The translations under genes were made by a program, and so were the position numbers. Shown one piece after another: positions 8,400-17,766 of a stretch of 64,000 nucleotides of DNA. Below the pieces are notes generated by a model. It was not told where the DNA came from. It worked only from the letters and a program-made list of their open reading frames with translations, and made no database searches. Source of the DNA: G963674685 sp963674685 (lineage in GTDB: Bacteria; Lernaellota; Lernaellaia; JACKCT01). The stretch covers positions 868,001 to 932,000 of the forward strand of contig CAXXWT010000002.1 of NCBI GenBank assembly GCA_963674685.2, in the 5' to 3' direction. Every line of letters begins with the position of its first letter. Position 1 is the first letter of the stretch.

Positions 8400-10631
8400 T
8401 TATCCGCAGCATCCGCCATCATCGTCGTCATCATCGCCGTTATCGGTATTGGTATTGATATCATCATCGGCGTCATCATCATCGGCGTCGTCATCGACAT
8501 CATCATCAACGTCATCATCGGCACTGTCGTCATCGACGCTGTCGTCATCGGCGCTGTCGTCATCCGCGTCGTCATCCGGCTCCCAGTCGCCGCCGGCGGG
8601 CCACGCGGGTTTGGGATAGTCCACGTCGGAGCACGCGCCGTCTTCGGTGGGCGTCGCCGGTTCGGCGTCGCTTGCGTCGTCTTCGTTGATGGTGACAAGC
8701 GCGTTGGCGGCGACTTCGTAGAGCGTCACCACTTTACCGCTTAAAAACTTCGCCGTGACGCGCCAGGCCGTCTGGCAAGTATTCAGGCCGTAATGCAGGA
8801 TGAAAGGATCGCCGTTGGTGGTTCCTTTGCCCGATGAAATCTCTTTGGCCTGCGGCCCCTTGTCGGCCGTGACCTGCAGTTCGACCCGCGCGCCCACGCA
8901 ATAAGGGTCGCCGTCATTGCACTCCAGCTTGATTTGCAGCCAGTTGTTATCGGTTCCGTTGTTGGCGAAAAGCCCGCGGTTGCACATCATGTCCAGGTCG
9001 CCGTCGCTGTCGTAATCAACGAAGGTCGAGCCCCAGCCGTTGTCGATATCCAGGCCGTTGAAATCGCCCATCTCGGCGAAGGATCCGTCTCCGTTGTTTC
9101 GATAAAGCTGCTCCTGATAGCCGCTGTAAATGTTCGTGATCATCAGATCGCACCAGCCGTCGTTGTTCCAGTCGCCGGCGCTGGGATCCGAATTCGTCTC
9201 GATATATACCAGTTTCCATTGCTCGGTCATATCCGTGAAGTCGTAATCCGGCGGTCCGTTGTTGATGAATATGAAACTCGGATCGCTGAAACTGGAAAAG
9301 CGCGGGTGCGCCAGGTTCGCGTTGACGAGATCCAGATAGCCATCGTTGTTGAAGTCGGCCCACGCGGAGCCGATGGTATGCCCCCAGGCGTCCTGATATT
9401 CGTATCCCTGCACGCCCAGCGATTCGGACACTTCCGTAAAAGTTCCGTCGCCGTTGTTGCGGTACAGGAAGTTGGGATCGAGGCGGTAGTTGCTCACGTA
9501 AATGTCCGGCCAGCCGTCGTCGTTGTAATCACCCCAGTTCACGCCGCGCCCGCACATATAGTCGCCGTCGCCCGCGATGAGCGGATCCAGATCAAGCTCC
9601 GGCGCCACGTCGGTAAAGGTCCCGTCCCCGTTGTTGCGATAAAGCTTGTCCCGCGTTCCGATGCTCAGGGTTTCGCCGGGCATTTCGTAGTTGGCGATGT
9701 ACAGATCCAGATATCCGTCCAGGTTGTAATCGCCCCAACCGGCGCCTTCCGTGGGCAGTTTATCAATATCCCCTTCTTCCAGGGCGTCTTCAGTGATATC
9801 CGTAAAAGTTCCGTCGCAGTTGTTTTTCAAAAACCGGTCGTTAATCTCCAGGCTGTTGGCCATGGCGAAATAATCGATGCAGCCGTCATTGTCGAAGTCG
9901 GCCCAGACCGCGCCGGTATTGGGCATGTCGATAACGCCCGCCGCCGCCGATACGTCGGTAAAGCCCCCGTCTCCCTCGTTGCGATAAAGATGATTGCCGG
10001 TCATCAAGTCCTGATCGCCGTCGTTGTCGTAGTCCGCCCAGGACACGCGGGAACCGCGCGTCGTGAGCCCCGCCGTTTCGGTAACGTCCGTAAACTGCGT
10101 GTCGACGGGAACATCATAGCGCTCGACTTTGACGCTGATGTACCAGTCCCGGTGGTTTTCATGCCACACGCCGTCGCGGTAGGATTTCGCACGCAATCCC
10201 CAGTTCCCCGTGGAGTCCATGCCGAGTCTGGGTTCGTCATCCAGTTTTAAAATGCCGACGTGAAAATCCAGCCCCGTATCCGCGTCGATGGGATCATCGA
10301 ATTCGATGTAATAACGGTTGTAGCCTTCCTCGACATCCACGCGCACCGGCTCCATCATCTGCCGGTCGAGATTCGGAAAATCATTGTCGTCTTTGTAAAG
10401 ATGCACTTCCACGGCGCCGGTAAACTCCGTATAAAACATGATCAGCTTGATGAGCGCCGGAGTCTGCGGTGAAATGCGCATGGTCCACAGGTCGCCGGCG
10501 TCGTTGAAAGGATCGTACGCGTATACCGAATCGCCGTCGGTGTGATCGATCCATTCGTCCGACGCCCATGCCGAAAGCCCGATCATAAGCGCCATCAAAG
10601 TCAAAGCCATGGTCAGCGCAGTTTTTTTCAT
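8400..10631 (-). CDS. Secreted VCBS/FG-GAP-repeat protein with ASPIC/UnbV domain and Asp-rich Cys tail
   Basis: 743 residues from the ATG at 10631, chosen over the ATG two codons upstream because AGAGG then has a normal spacing. A type I signal peptide (MKKTALTMAL...SAWAS) is followed by many FG-GAP/VCBS blades of the form WADYDNDGDQDLM, YRNNGDGTFTDV and WGDYNLDGYLDLYIAN, each with Ca-binding-loop-like Asp/Asn runs. An ASPIC/UnbV-like segment follows (NNWLQIKLECNDGDPYCVGARVEL, about 560-660). The last ~60 residues are almost all Asp/Ala/Ser, ending DDDDGGCCG. The protein is probably exported and surface-located. The tail, with its terminal cysteines, resembles in reverse the Cys-Asp start of the lipoproteins here and may be an anchor. 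Confidence 0.88.
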   Translation of the reverse strand: MKKTALTMALTLMALMIGLSAWASDEWIDHTDGDSVYAYDPFNDAGDLWTMRISPQTPALIKLIMFYTEFTGAVEVHLYKDDNDFPNLDRQMMEPVRVDVEEGYNRYYIEFDDPIDADTGLDFHVGILKLDDEPRLGMDSTGNWGLRAKSYRDGVWHENHRDWYISVKVERYDVPVDTQFTDVTETAGLTTRGSRVSWADYDNDGDQDLMTGNHLYRNEGDGGFTDVSAAAGVIDMPNTGAVWADFDNDGCIDYFAMANSLEINDRFLKNNCDGTFTDITEDALEEGDIDKLPTEGAGWGDYNLDGYLDLYIANYEMPGETLSIGTRDKLYRNNGDGTFTDVAPELDLDPLIAGDGDYMCGRGVNWGDYNDDGWPDIYVSNYRLDPNFLYRNNGDGTFTEVSESLGVQGYEYQDAWGHTIGSAWADFNNDGYLDLVNANLAHPRFSSFSDPSFIFINNGPPDYDFTDMTEQWKLVYIETNSDPSAGDWNNDGWCDLMITNIYSGYQEQLYRNNGDGSFAEMGDFNGLDIDNGWGSTFVDYDSDGDLDMMCNRGLFANNGTDNNWLQIKLECNDGDPYCVGARVELQVTADKGPQAKEISSGKGTTNGDPFILHYGLNTCQTAWRVTAKFLSGKVVTLYEVAANALVTINEDDASDAEPATPTEDGACSDVDYPKPAWPAGGDWEPDDDADDDSADDDSVDDDSADDDVDDDVDDDADDDDADDDINTNTDNGDDDDDDGGCCG

Positions 10632-10816
10632 GATCATCCTCTTTTAAAGGTTTTATGGTTCATCCGGGATTATTGGCGACAAGTTCAGTTATCATTTCAC
10701 AATCAAGATCAAAAAACCAGCTTCGATTAACGGGGGCATTGACCGGCGCACGCATCTTGTTATCGTAAAAGCATCGTAATGTTTCGGCGTTTTCGCCCGC
10801 GCATTCGGAGGACCTC

Positions 10817-12742
10817 TTGGATACCTGGGAAGGCAAAGAGTTCGTCATCATGCTGGATTTCGCCGGAAGGATTTCGGGCGTCCCGAAAAAACTTCCGCCG
10901 ACGGTCGCCGGCGCCGTCGAGGCGAAAATGGGCCGCCCCCTGCCTGAAGCCTGTTCGCTCAAAGACGCGCAGCGCATCGAATCGGTGATCAAAACCCTTC
11001 TCAAAGGAGGGTCGGTCGGCCCGACGCAGACCGAGTTCGAATCTCCCGGCTCGGAGAAGATCGAATGCACCCTGCGCTTCGAGCGGCTGAACGGGCCGGA
11101 TGAAAAAATGAACGGGCTCATGGTTTTCGGCCTCGTCGGCATGATCGAAACCGGCGTGCTCGGCAAGCTGTCCAGCCGCGTTCTGTCGCAGCTTCTGGAG
11201 TCGGCCAGAAATTTCGCTCTGATCGCCGAACCCCTGCCCCTGGCTTTCAACATCGCCGCCGGGGCGAAAAAACTGGCCGGCGCCGACATCGCGGCGGTTT
11301 ATCTGAAAGACGAAATCACCGGCCTTCTTCGCGTGGCCGGGCACGCCGAAATGCCGTCCATGCTGGTGCCCAAGGCAATCCATGAGGGAGAGGGACTCAT
11401 CGGCAAAGTCACCGAGCGCGGCGAGGCGATTTTGGCCAGGCGCCGCCCCGACGTCCTGCCCGCCGACGATCCCGCCGCGAGCATGGATTGCAAATCCTAT
11501 ATGTATGTCCCGCTGCGGTGCGAAGGCGTCAGGCTCGGCGCCCTGTGCGTTTTTGCAAAGGATGAAGCGCGATTCGCCGAGACCGAAGAGGAACTCATTT
11601 ACGGCCTGGCGGAAATCGCATCCGCCGCGATATTGCGGACCCGGCTTAAGAAGGGACTCACGGAAAGCGAAACGGTCTTGCGCGCGGCGCTTAACGGCGT
11701 GACGGTGGGCGTCCTGGCCACGGATCACGAGGGACGCATCGCCCACCTCAATCCCGAATTCCTCATCATCAGCCGCATGCGCGCGGCAAGCGCGGAAGAC
11801 GTGGTGGGACGAAATTTATTTTCCACGCAGATCGTTTTGAAAAACAGGCTGTCGGAAAAAATCGTCAAGGTGCTGGAAGGCGACCGATTCGACTTTGACC
11901 GGCCCGAATTCATTTTAGCCGACGACAGCCGCGCGCCGATCCGCATTCAGGGAAGAGCGCTGACGGACGGCGAAAGGGTTCTCGGGGCTTTGCTCGTCAT
12001 GCGGGAACTTGAAATCCGGCCCGAGGCCGTAAAAGACATCGCGGATGAAAAGCCGGCGGAGCATAGAATCGAAGATTCGATCAAAGTGGCCGAAAGCAAT
12101 GTCGACGAGCAGTATTGGTCCTTTTTCGAAGACTCCGGAGACGGAATTCTCATTTTTTCCGCCGACGGAGACATCATCGATCTCAACGACGCGGCCACGC
12201 GGATTCTCGCCCTGGATAAAAAGGAAATTCTCGGCGAACCGTTAAGATCGATTTTCCCGCAAGAAAAGGCCGCGGCCGGGCCGCCGGAATCATTCAGACC
12301 TTATAGGCCTTTGAAAGACGGCGGGCAAAGCCAGCTGTTTTTCGGCGCGCCGGGTTTTCAGAAGAGAATTCTGCTGGCCGAAGACGACGACGGCGAAAGG
12401 GAGTTTTGCCGAAAAATCCTGACCGACGCGGGATACGACGTGACCGTCGCCGAAGACGGGCAGGAAGCGCTGGATATTTTCAAGGCGGAAAACGGGCGCT
12501 TCGATCTGGTTATGCTGGACATGGTCATGCCCGGCCTGAACGGCGAATCCGCATTTCGCAAAATGCGCGTGTACGATCCCGGCACGAAGGCCGTCCTGTG
12601 CACCGGTTACGCCGAGCAGATCAAGGAGATGCGGGACGCCGACCTGGGGCCGGTGGCTTACGTGGAAAAACCTTACGAGGCCGTGCAGCTTTGCGAAACC
12701 GTCGCCAAAGCTTTGGCCAAAAGCAGCCCGGGCAAGCCATGA
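10817..12742 (+). CDS. GAF-PAS-PAS-receiver signalling protein
   Basis: 641 residues. The start is TTG at 10817, behind CGGAGG at good spacing; no better ATG exists. After an unassigned N-terminal region (1-95) come a GAF domain (about 115-265, YVPLRCEGVRLGALCVFAK), a PAS domain (270-390), a second short PAS (425-485, FFEDSGDGILIFSADGDIIDLND) and a receiver (510-636, ILLAEDDDGEREF, LVMLDMVMPGLNGES, VLCTGYAE, YVEKPY). There is no histidine kinase or output domain, so it probably takes phosphate from or passes it to a partner encoded elsewhere. It is divergent from the VCBS gene and is followed by an ABC transporter pair. Confidence 0.85.
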   Translation: MDTWEGKEFVIMLDFAGRISGVPKKLPPTVAGAVEAKMGRPLPEACSLKDAQRIESVIKTLLKGGSVGPTQTEFESPGSEKIECTLRFERLNGPDEKMNGLMVFGLVGMIETGVLGKLSSRVLSQLLESARNFALIAEPLPLAFNIAAGAKKLAGADIAAVYLKDEITGLLRVAGHAEMPSMLVPKAIHEGEGLIGKVTERGEAILARRRPDVLPADDPAASMDCKSYMYVPLRCEGVRLGALCVFAKDEARFAETEEELIYGLAEIASAAILRTRLKKGLTESETVLRAALNGVTVGVLATDHEGRIAHLNPEFLIISRMRAASAEDVVGRNLFSTQIVLKNRLSEKIVKVLEGDRFDFDRPEFILADDSRAPIRIQGRALTDGERVLGALLVMRELEIRPEAVKDIADEKPAEHRIEDSIKVAESNVDEQYWSFFEDSGDGILIFSADGDIIDLNDAATRILALDKKEILGEPLRSIFPQEKAAAGPPESFRPYRPLKDGGQSQLFFGAPGFQKRILLAEDDDGEREFCRKILTDAGYDVTVAEDGQEALDIFKAENGRFDLVMLDMVMPGLNGESAFRKMRVYDPGTKAVLCTGYAEQIKEMRDADLGPVAYVEKPYEAVQLCETVAKALAKSSPGKP

Positions 12743-12813
12743 CATTTCCCGTGGCCTCCGCTGTCGATGAACCGCGCAATTCATCGCCAAACAAAACGGC
12801 AAAGCGATAAATC

Positions 12814-13617
12814 ATGGGAAAACCCGACGCATCACTGAAACTCGAGCAAGTCTCTTTCGCTTATCGAAACAAAGACGTGCTCGACGGCCTGAGCGTGCGC
12901 GTTCGCGACGGGGAAATGGCGGGCATCGTCGGTCCCAACGGTTCGGGCAAATCCACGATGCTCAAGATCATGGCCGGGATGCTTCGTCCGCGATCGGGCA
13001 AAGTGAAGCTTTTCGACAAAGCCTTGAGCGAATACAAACGCCGGGAGGCGGCGCGGTTTATCGCCTACGTGCCCCAGGATCTCTCCATTGCCTTCGGGTA
13101 CACCGCCGGGGATTTCGTGCTGATGGGCCGCAGGCCGCATCACGGAGCGCTGCCCTTCGAATCCGCCGCCGACGCCGAACTGGCCCGCCGGGCCATGACG
13201 GAAACCGACACCGACGCCTTAAGCGACCGCTTGCTGACCGAGCTGTCCGGCGGAGAAAGGCAGCGCGTGGTGATCGCCGCCGCCCTGGCCCAGCAGCCCT
13301 CGATCATGCTCCTGGACGAGCCCACGGCCGCTTTGGATCTGCGTTATCAGATTCAGATTCACTCCATTCTGCGGCGACTGAACCGCGAAAACTCCATCAC
13401 CGTCGCCGTCGTCACGCACGATCTGAACATGGCGGCTTTGTTTTTTCCCCGCGTCATCGTCTTGTCCAAGGGCCGCATCGTCGCCGACGGACACCCCTGG
13501 GAAATCCTCACGCCGGAGCTGATCGAGGAAGTCTACCGCGTGCACGTGGATTTCACGAAACGCCCCGGCGGCGCGCCGATCATCACTCCCGGCATCGTCG
13601 CGGAGGGCGAAAAATGA
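12814..13617 (+). CDS. ABC transporter ATP-binding protein, FecE/BtuD type
   Basis: 267 residues with Walker A GPNGSGKST (about 44-52), Q-loop VPQDLS, signature LSGGERQRV, Walker B IMLLDEPTAALD and the switch His in VTHDLN. The family powers uptake of ferric siderophores, haem or cobalamin. The stop overlaps the start of the FecCD-type permease gene (ATGA), so the two are translationally coupled. No periplasmic binding protein or TonB receptor gene is adjacent, so the substrate cannot be named. Confidence 0.9.
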   Translation: MGKPDASLKLEQVSFAYRNKDVLDGLSVRVRDGEMAGIVGPNGSGKSTMLKIMAGMLRPRSGKVKLFDKALSEYKRREAARFIAYVPQDLSIAFGYTAGDFVLMGRRPHHGALPFESAADAELARRAMTETDTDALSDRLLTELSGGERQRVVIAAALAQQPSIMLLDEPTAALDLRYQIQIHSILRRLNRENSITVAVVTHDLNMAALFFPRVIVLSKGRIVADGHPWEILTPELIEEVYRVHVDFTKRPGGAPIITPGIVAEGEK

Positions 13618-14639
13618 AAGCCCTGACCCCCTTGCGTTTCTTTGCGCGCGTTTTGCCTTTCGCGATCTTCTTTGCCGCCGTTATGATCCTGTGTCCCCTG
13701 GCGGGTCGCGTGCCCGTGGAAATTTCCAAAGCCCTGGATCTCTCCATTCCCAGGAACCTCAACTCGGATTACACGCTGCTTTTCATGCTGCGTATCCCGA
13801 GAATTTTGCTGGCGGCTTTGACCGGAAGCGCTCTGGCCATGGCCGGCGCCGCGTTTCAGGCTCTTTTGCGCAATCCTCTGGCCGAGCCCTACACGCTGGG
13901 CGTGAGTTCCGGCGCGGCCCTGGGCGCGGTTCTGGCCATCAAGCTGGGGTTGGATATCAGCTTTTTAAGTTTTTCCGCCATTCCCCTTTTCGCCTTCGCC
14001 GGCTCCCTGGGAGCCATGGGGCTGATCTACCTTCTGGCCCGCGGGCGAAGCGGGCTTCCCGCGTCGATTCTGCTTTTGTCCGGCGTGACGATCAGCTTTT
14101 TCTTTTCTGCCATGATTCTCTTCATTCACTACATGGCGGACTTCACCGAAAACAGCCAGATGATACGCTGGACCATGGGCGGTCTGGATATCGTGGGATA
14201 TAATTCCCTGGCGGGCCTTTTGCCCCTGTGGATCATCGGCGCGGCGGCCCTGATGGTTCTGGCGCCGAGTTTGAACGTCCTGTCTTTCGGCGCCACGATG
14301 GCATCGGCAAAGGGCGTGGATGTGCCCAAAACGCAAAAAGCCACCTTCGTGTTCGCCTCCATGATCACCGGCGCCGTAGTCAGCGCCGCGGGCCCCATCG
14401 GATTCGTGGGATTGATCGTGCCCCACGCCCTGCGCTTTATCACCGGCCCGGACATGCGCGTGCTGGTTCCCGCCAGCGCATTCGCCGGCGCAGGTTTTCT
14501 GGCGCTCTGCGACACCGCCGCGCGAGTCATCCTGCCGTCTGTAGAAATTCCCGTGGGCGTTTTGACCGCCATGATCGGCGGCCCGTTTTTCTGCGTGCTG
14601 CTTTTTCGATACAAAAAGCGCTGGGGCGGCGGCGACTGA
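13614..14639 (+). CDS. FecCD-family ABC transporter permease
   Basis: 341 residues, the usual family size, with about nine to ten hydrophobic segments. Family signatures are LTGSALAMAGAAFQALLRNPLAEPYTLG (near 62-90) and the C-terminal GPIGFVGLIVPHALRF. It overlaps the ATPase gene by 4 bp. Family members import iron-siderophore complexes, haem or vitamin B12 with a periplasmic binding protein that is missing here. Confidence 0.92.
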   Translation: MKALTPLRFFARVLPFAIFFAAVMILCPLAGRVPVEISKALDLSIPRNLNSDYTLLFMLRIPRILLAALTGSALAMAGAAFQALLRNPLAEPYTLGVSSGAALGAVLAIKLGLDISFLSFSAIPLFAFAGSLGAMGLIYLLARGRSGLPASILLLSGVTISFFFSAMILFIHYMADFTENSQMIRWTMGGLDIVGYNSLAGLLPLWIIGAAALMVLAPSLNVLSFGATMASAKGVDVPKTQKATFVFASMITGAVVSAAGPIGFVGLIVPHALRFITGPDMRVLVPASAFAGAGFLALCDTAARVILPSVEIPVGVLTAMIGGPFFCVLLFRYKKRWGGGD

Positions 14640-14742
14640 AGCCGCGAATGCGTATCCTGTACGTTTCGACGCAATCCGTATGTTATGGCCGTCATCTCTT
14701 CGCTTTGAATTAAAACAGTTATTCGTGATTTTAAAACACTAA

Positions 14743-14920
14743 CCCGCATTTCTCACCAGGTTTTGTAGCGAGGGCGTTTAGACGGTTGGGAATACGGGCT
14801 ACTCGGACTGGAAGACGCTGCGGGCGTACCAAGGCAGTACGTCAAGGCGGCTGGAGGGAGAATAGCTCGTAGTTCCTGCCGGATAGACATCCGCAGTAGA
14901 AAGCTGGTGAGAAATGCGGG
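14743..14920. mobile_element. MITE-like element with 17-bp terminal inverted repeats
   Basis: Perfect 17-bp inverted repeats, CCCGCATTTCTCACCAG at 14743-14759 and its complement at 14904-14920, bound a 178-bp non-coding segment. Both sides are flanked by CTAA (14739-14742 and 14921-14924), which looks like a 4-bp target-site duplication. There is no transposase inside, so it would have to be moved in trans. The 4-bp duplication would fit IS1380-like or related DDE transposases; the family assignment is a guess. Confidence 0.7.
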
Positions 14921-14989
14921 CTAATAAAAAATCGTATCGCCATCGAGCCATGTCTCTGATATTATTCATGAAAGCGAGGAGGTTTGAAA

Positions 14990-15229
14990 ATGAAATATTA
15001 TTCTTTTCAAATCGTTATTGAAAAAGAACCGGAAGATGAAGGTTATTATGCCTACAGCCCCAACCTTTCCGGTTGTTTCAGCAACGGTAAAACCATTGAG
15101 GAAGCAAAGCACAATATTCGCGAAGCGATCCAGGCGCATATTGAATCACTGATCTCACAAGGACTTTCAATTCCGCAGGATGAAAAGCTCGTCCACGTCG
15201 AACACCTTTCCCTGGGCTTCCCGGGATGA
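14990..15229 (+). CDS. hicB: HicB-family antitoxin
   Basis: 79 residues from ATG 14990, behind GAGGAGG seven bases upstream. The fold signature is the partial RNase H-like HicB domain: FQIVIEKEPEDEGYYAYSPNLSGCFSNGKTIEEAKHNIREAI. The gene comes first and overlaps hicA by 4 bp (ATGA), a common coupled arrangement. In the family HicB neutralises HicA and represses the operon. No C-terminal DNA-binding domain is visible in this short version. Confidence 0.88.
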   Translation: MKYYSFQIVIEKEPEDEGYYAYSPNLSGCFSNGKTIEEAKHNIREAIQAHIESLISQGLSIPQDEKLVHVEHLSLGFPG

Positions 15230-15453
15230 CCAGGATGCCGCAGGTTAGTGCGAAGGAACTTATCAGGTTTCTTAAATCCAACGGGTTCATCGAAGATCGC
15301 CAGTCAGGAAGCCACTTAATACTCAAAAACGAGCAAAAAGTTATAACGATCACCATCCCGGTGCATACCGGGTGCGATATCGGGCGAGGGCTTGCTGTAC
15401 GCATTCTCAAGGACGCGGGATTCAGCGTCGAACAATTCCTGCGTTTGCGCTGA
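15226..15453 (+). CDS. hicA: HicA-family mRNA interferase toxin
   Basis: 75 residues with the small double-stranded-RNA-binding-like HicA fold: VSAKELIRFLKSNGF, then RQSGSHLIL with the catalytic His of the GSH motif, then the ITIPVHTGCDIGRGLAVRILKDAG segment. HicA toxins cleave mRNA and tmRNA to halt translation. Translational coupling to the upstream antitoxin gene and completeness of both frames suggest a working module. A MITE-like element lies just upstream. Confidence 0.9.
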   Translation: MTRMPQVSAKELIRFLKSNGFIEDRQSGSHLILKNEQKVITITIPVHTGCDIGRGLAVRILKDAGFSVEQFLRLR

Positions 15454-15486
15454 ATCGAAGTCGAGCAGGCAAGCCTTGTTTCCTTC

Positions 15487-15515
15487 TTCATCCTTCAGTG
15501 GCGCTATGTTATAAT
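15487..15515 (+). promoter_or_regulatory. Possible sigma-70-type promoter of the SBBP-repeat gene
   Basis: A perfect TATAAT at 15510-15515 lies 40 bp before the ATG at 15555. The hexamer 17 bp upstream (TTCATC) is a poor -35, so the call rests on the -10 and its position. Confidence 0.35.
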
Positions 15516-15554
15516 AAGTATGAAAGGATCGGCTTTTTGGAGCGCCGACGAAAT

Positions 15555-17219
15555 ATGCGCCATAAATTTTTCATTCTTGCGGCTTTGCTTTCGACCGCTT
15601 TGCTGATGCCGAGTGCGGCTTTAGTCGTTGCCGCGGACGTTCCCAATCCTTCAAGCCTGATTTTAAGTTGCGCCAAAGAATCCCCGTATTCCGACTCTCT
15701 TCTCGACATCGCCACGGCCCTTGCCGTCGACGCCGACGGAAATGTCTTCGTGACCGGTTATTCACTCATAGAGCAGCGCATGGTTGAAACCGGCGATGAC
15801 GACACGGCGGACGATGATACGGCTTCGCCTGCGGATGACGACGCCGAACCCGAATACGAATACGATTATGATTGGGTGACCGTCAAATGGGAGCCGGAGG
15901 GTCTGAAAGCCTGGGCGAACCGCCACACCGGCGAAAACGGCGACGTGCTTGGCGACGATAAGGCCTGGGACGTCGCCGCCGATTCCGACGGCAATTCCTA
16001 CGTCACGGGAACGGCGTACAACGCCCAAGGCGACAGGGATATCGTGACGGTCAAATACGACGCCGACGGCGGCCTTTGCTGGACGGCGAGTTTCGACGGT
16101 CCGGAAAGCGGATTCGACCGGGGCAACGCCGTCGCGCTGGACGACGAGGGCAACGTCTACGTCACGGGTCTGGCCTCGGTTTTCGACGAGCAATTCGGCG
16201 TTTTGTCCCAGGATGTCGCGACGATTAAATACGATGCGGACGGCAACCGGCTCTGGTTCGCGCTGTACAGTTTCGGCATCATGGATCAGGGAAAACATAT
16301 CGCCGTGGACGCGGACCACAACGTGTACGTATCCGGACTGGCCACGACGTTTATGCTGACGCTGAAGTACGATTCCGAAGGCGAATTCGGGTGGGTGTCG
16401 CAATACTTCGCCGCCGAATCCGCCGCCGGCGCCGCGGGACTGGCCGTGAGCGCCGCCGGCGACGCCTTTGTCGCGGGCGGAGCTTACCGGGGCGACCAAA
16501 GCGATTTCGATTTCGCCGCCATAAAATACTCGGCGGCCGGCAAGGATGAATGGATCGGCCTTTACGGCGGCGCCGACGATTCCCGGGACGTGCCCACGGC
16601 GCTTTTTCTGGACACACAGGACCATCTATACGTCACGGGATACGGCGGCGAAGTCAACGCAAGCCCGGATTACATCACGATCAAATACGACGCCCTGGGA
16701 CAGGAGATGTGGCGGGCGCGATACTCCGGTCCGGAAGGCGCCGATTATCCCATGGACATCGCTTTAGACAGCGCCAACCGCGCGGTGGTTACGGGCTCGT
16801 CATTGAAACGTTACGTTATCGCCGAAGATTTCGATATCGCCACGGTGAAATACGATATCGCCGGGCAGGCGGAATGGACCGCGCGCTACGACAGCCCCGA
16901 CAACCTGGTCGATCAGGGGACGGCCGTGGCGGTGGATTCCGGCGACAACGTCCTGGCCATGGGAACTTCCGTCGCCCGGGAAACCGGCCCGGACTTCGTC
17001 GTGGTGAAATACACGCGCGACGGCGATGAATTGTGGGTCGGCCGGCACGACGGCCCCGGCGAATTCCCGCCGGACGGCTCCTGCCCCGTTTCGGATGACG
17101 ACGACGATATGGATGACGACGGCGATGACGACGACATGGTCGACGACGACGATTCCTTTATTCCTCCCGCCGATGACGACGATGACGACGATAACGACGA
17201 CGGCTCCCGGTGCGGCTGA
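15555..17219 (+). CDS. Secreted SBBP-repeat beta-propeller protein with Asp-rich Cys tail
   Basis: 554 residues from ATG 15555. The frame stays open upstream, but only this start gives a signal peptide (MRHKFFILAALLSTALLMPSAALVVA). The body holds about eight repeats of SBBP type with the pattern GNVYVTG / TIKYDADG / W.A.Y.. . An Asp-rich insert follows the first blade (DDDTADDDTASPADDD). The C-terminus is about 40 residues of Asp with Met/Gly, ending DDNDDGSRCG. The protein is probably exported. The C-terminal Asp-Cys-Gly ending matches that of the VCBS protein at 8.4 kb, while the N-terminus lacks a lipobox. Confidence 0.87.
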   Translation: MRHKFFILAALLSTALLMPSAALVVAADVPNPSSLILSCAKESPYSDSLLDIATALAVDADGNVFVTGYSLIEQRMVETGDDDTADDDTASPADDDAEPEYEYDYDWVTVKWEPEGLKAWANRHTGENGDVLGDDKAWDVAADSDGNSYVTGTAYNAQGDRDIVTVKYDADGGLCWTASFDGPESGFDRGNAVALDDEGNVYVTGLASVFDEQFGVLSQDVATIKYDADGNRLWFALYSFGIMDQGKHIAVDADHNVYVSGLATTFMLTLKYDSEGEFGWVSQYFAAESAAGAAGLAVSAAGDAFVAGGAYRGDQSDFDFAAIKYSAAGKDEWIGLYGGADDSRDVPTALFLDTQDHLYVTGYGGEVNASPDYITIKYDALGQEMWRARYSGPEGADYPMDIALDSANRAVVTGSSLKRYVIAEDFDIATVKYDIAGQAEWTARYDSPDNLVDQGTAVAVDSGDNVLAMGTSVARETGPDFVVVKYTRDGDELWVGRHDGPGEFPPDGSCPVSDDDDDMDDDGDDDDMVDDDDSFIPPADDDDDDDNDDGSRCG

Positions 17220-17331
17220 CGCGAAGCATTCCAATATCCCCTTAAATCCTCAGGATCCTTTACGAAACGGCTCCGTGTGTGACATATAAAAGTGATTACG
17301 GCTCATGACCGGCGCACTTAAAGGAGAAACA

Positions 17332-17766
17332 ATGCACGGCCGCGTAATGGGAATCGATCCGGGCCAGGCGCGCATCGGCGTGGCCGTGTCCGACGAACTG
17401 CGCCTTGCGGCCAATCCCGTGTGCGTGATAAAGGCCAAATCCCAGCATGAAAATGCGGCGGAAATCGCACGCCTTGCCGCCGAGCACGAAGTCCGGGAAA
17501 TCGTCATCGGCCTGCCCTTGCACATGAACGGAGACGAAAGCCCCGGCTCGCAAAAAGCCCGCGCCCTGGCGGCGTTGGTTGAAGCCGAAACCGGTCTGCC
17601 CGTGCATTTGTGGGACGAGCGCCTTTCCACCATGGCCGTCGAAAGCGTCATGATCGAAGCGGGCGTCAGCCGAAAAAAACGAAAAGGCGTCATCGACAAG
17701 GTCGCCGCAACGTACATCCTCCAGGGGTGGCTCGACGAATGGCATCTCGACCGAAAAGACAATTGA
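17332..17766 (+). CDS. ruvX: Putative Holliday junction resolvase / pre-16S rRNA nuclease RuvX (YqgF)
   Basis: 144 residues from ATG 17332, preceded by AAAGGAG; an in-frame ATG nine codons upstream lacks a site. The RNase H-like fold shows GIDPGQARIGVAVSD, EIVIGLPLHMNGDES, VHLWDERLST and the C-terminal acidic IDKVAATYILQGWLD. The family processes the 5' end of 16S rRNA and has been linked to recombination. The stop overlaps the mltG start (TGATG), a pairing common in bacteria. Confidence 0.93.
   Translation: MHGRVMGIDPGQARIGVAVSDELRLAANPVCVIKAKSQHENAAEIARLAAEHEVREIVIGLPLHMNGDESPGSQKARALAALVEAETGLPVHLWDERLSTMAVESVMIEAGVSRKKRKGVIDKVAATYILQGWLDEWHLDRKDN

Noticed and set aside
10817..12742. Histidine kinase call for the GAF-PAS-receiver protein
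   Set aside because: No H-box or ATPase motif is present; the C-terminus is a receiver.
12814..14639. Vitamin B12 transporter BtuCD
   Set aside because: FecCD/BtuCD subunits cannot be told apart by these motifs; there is no riboswitch upstream and no binding protein alongside.
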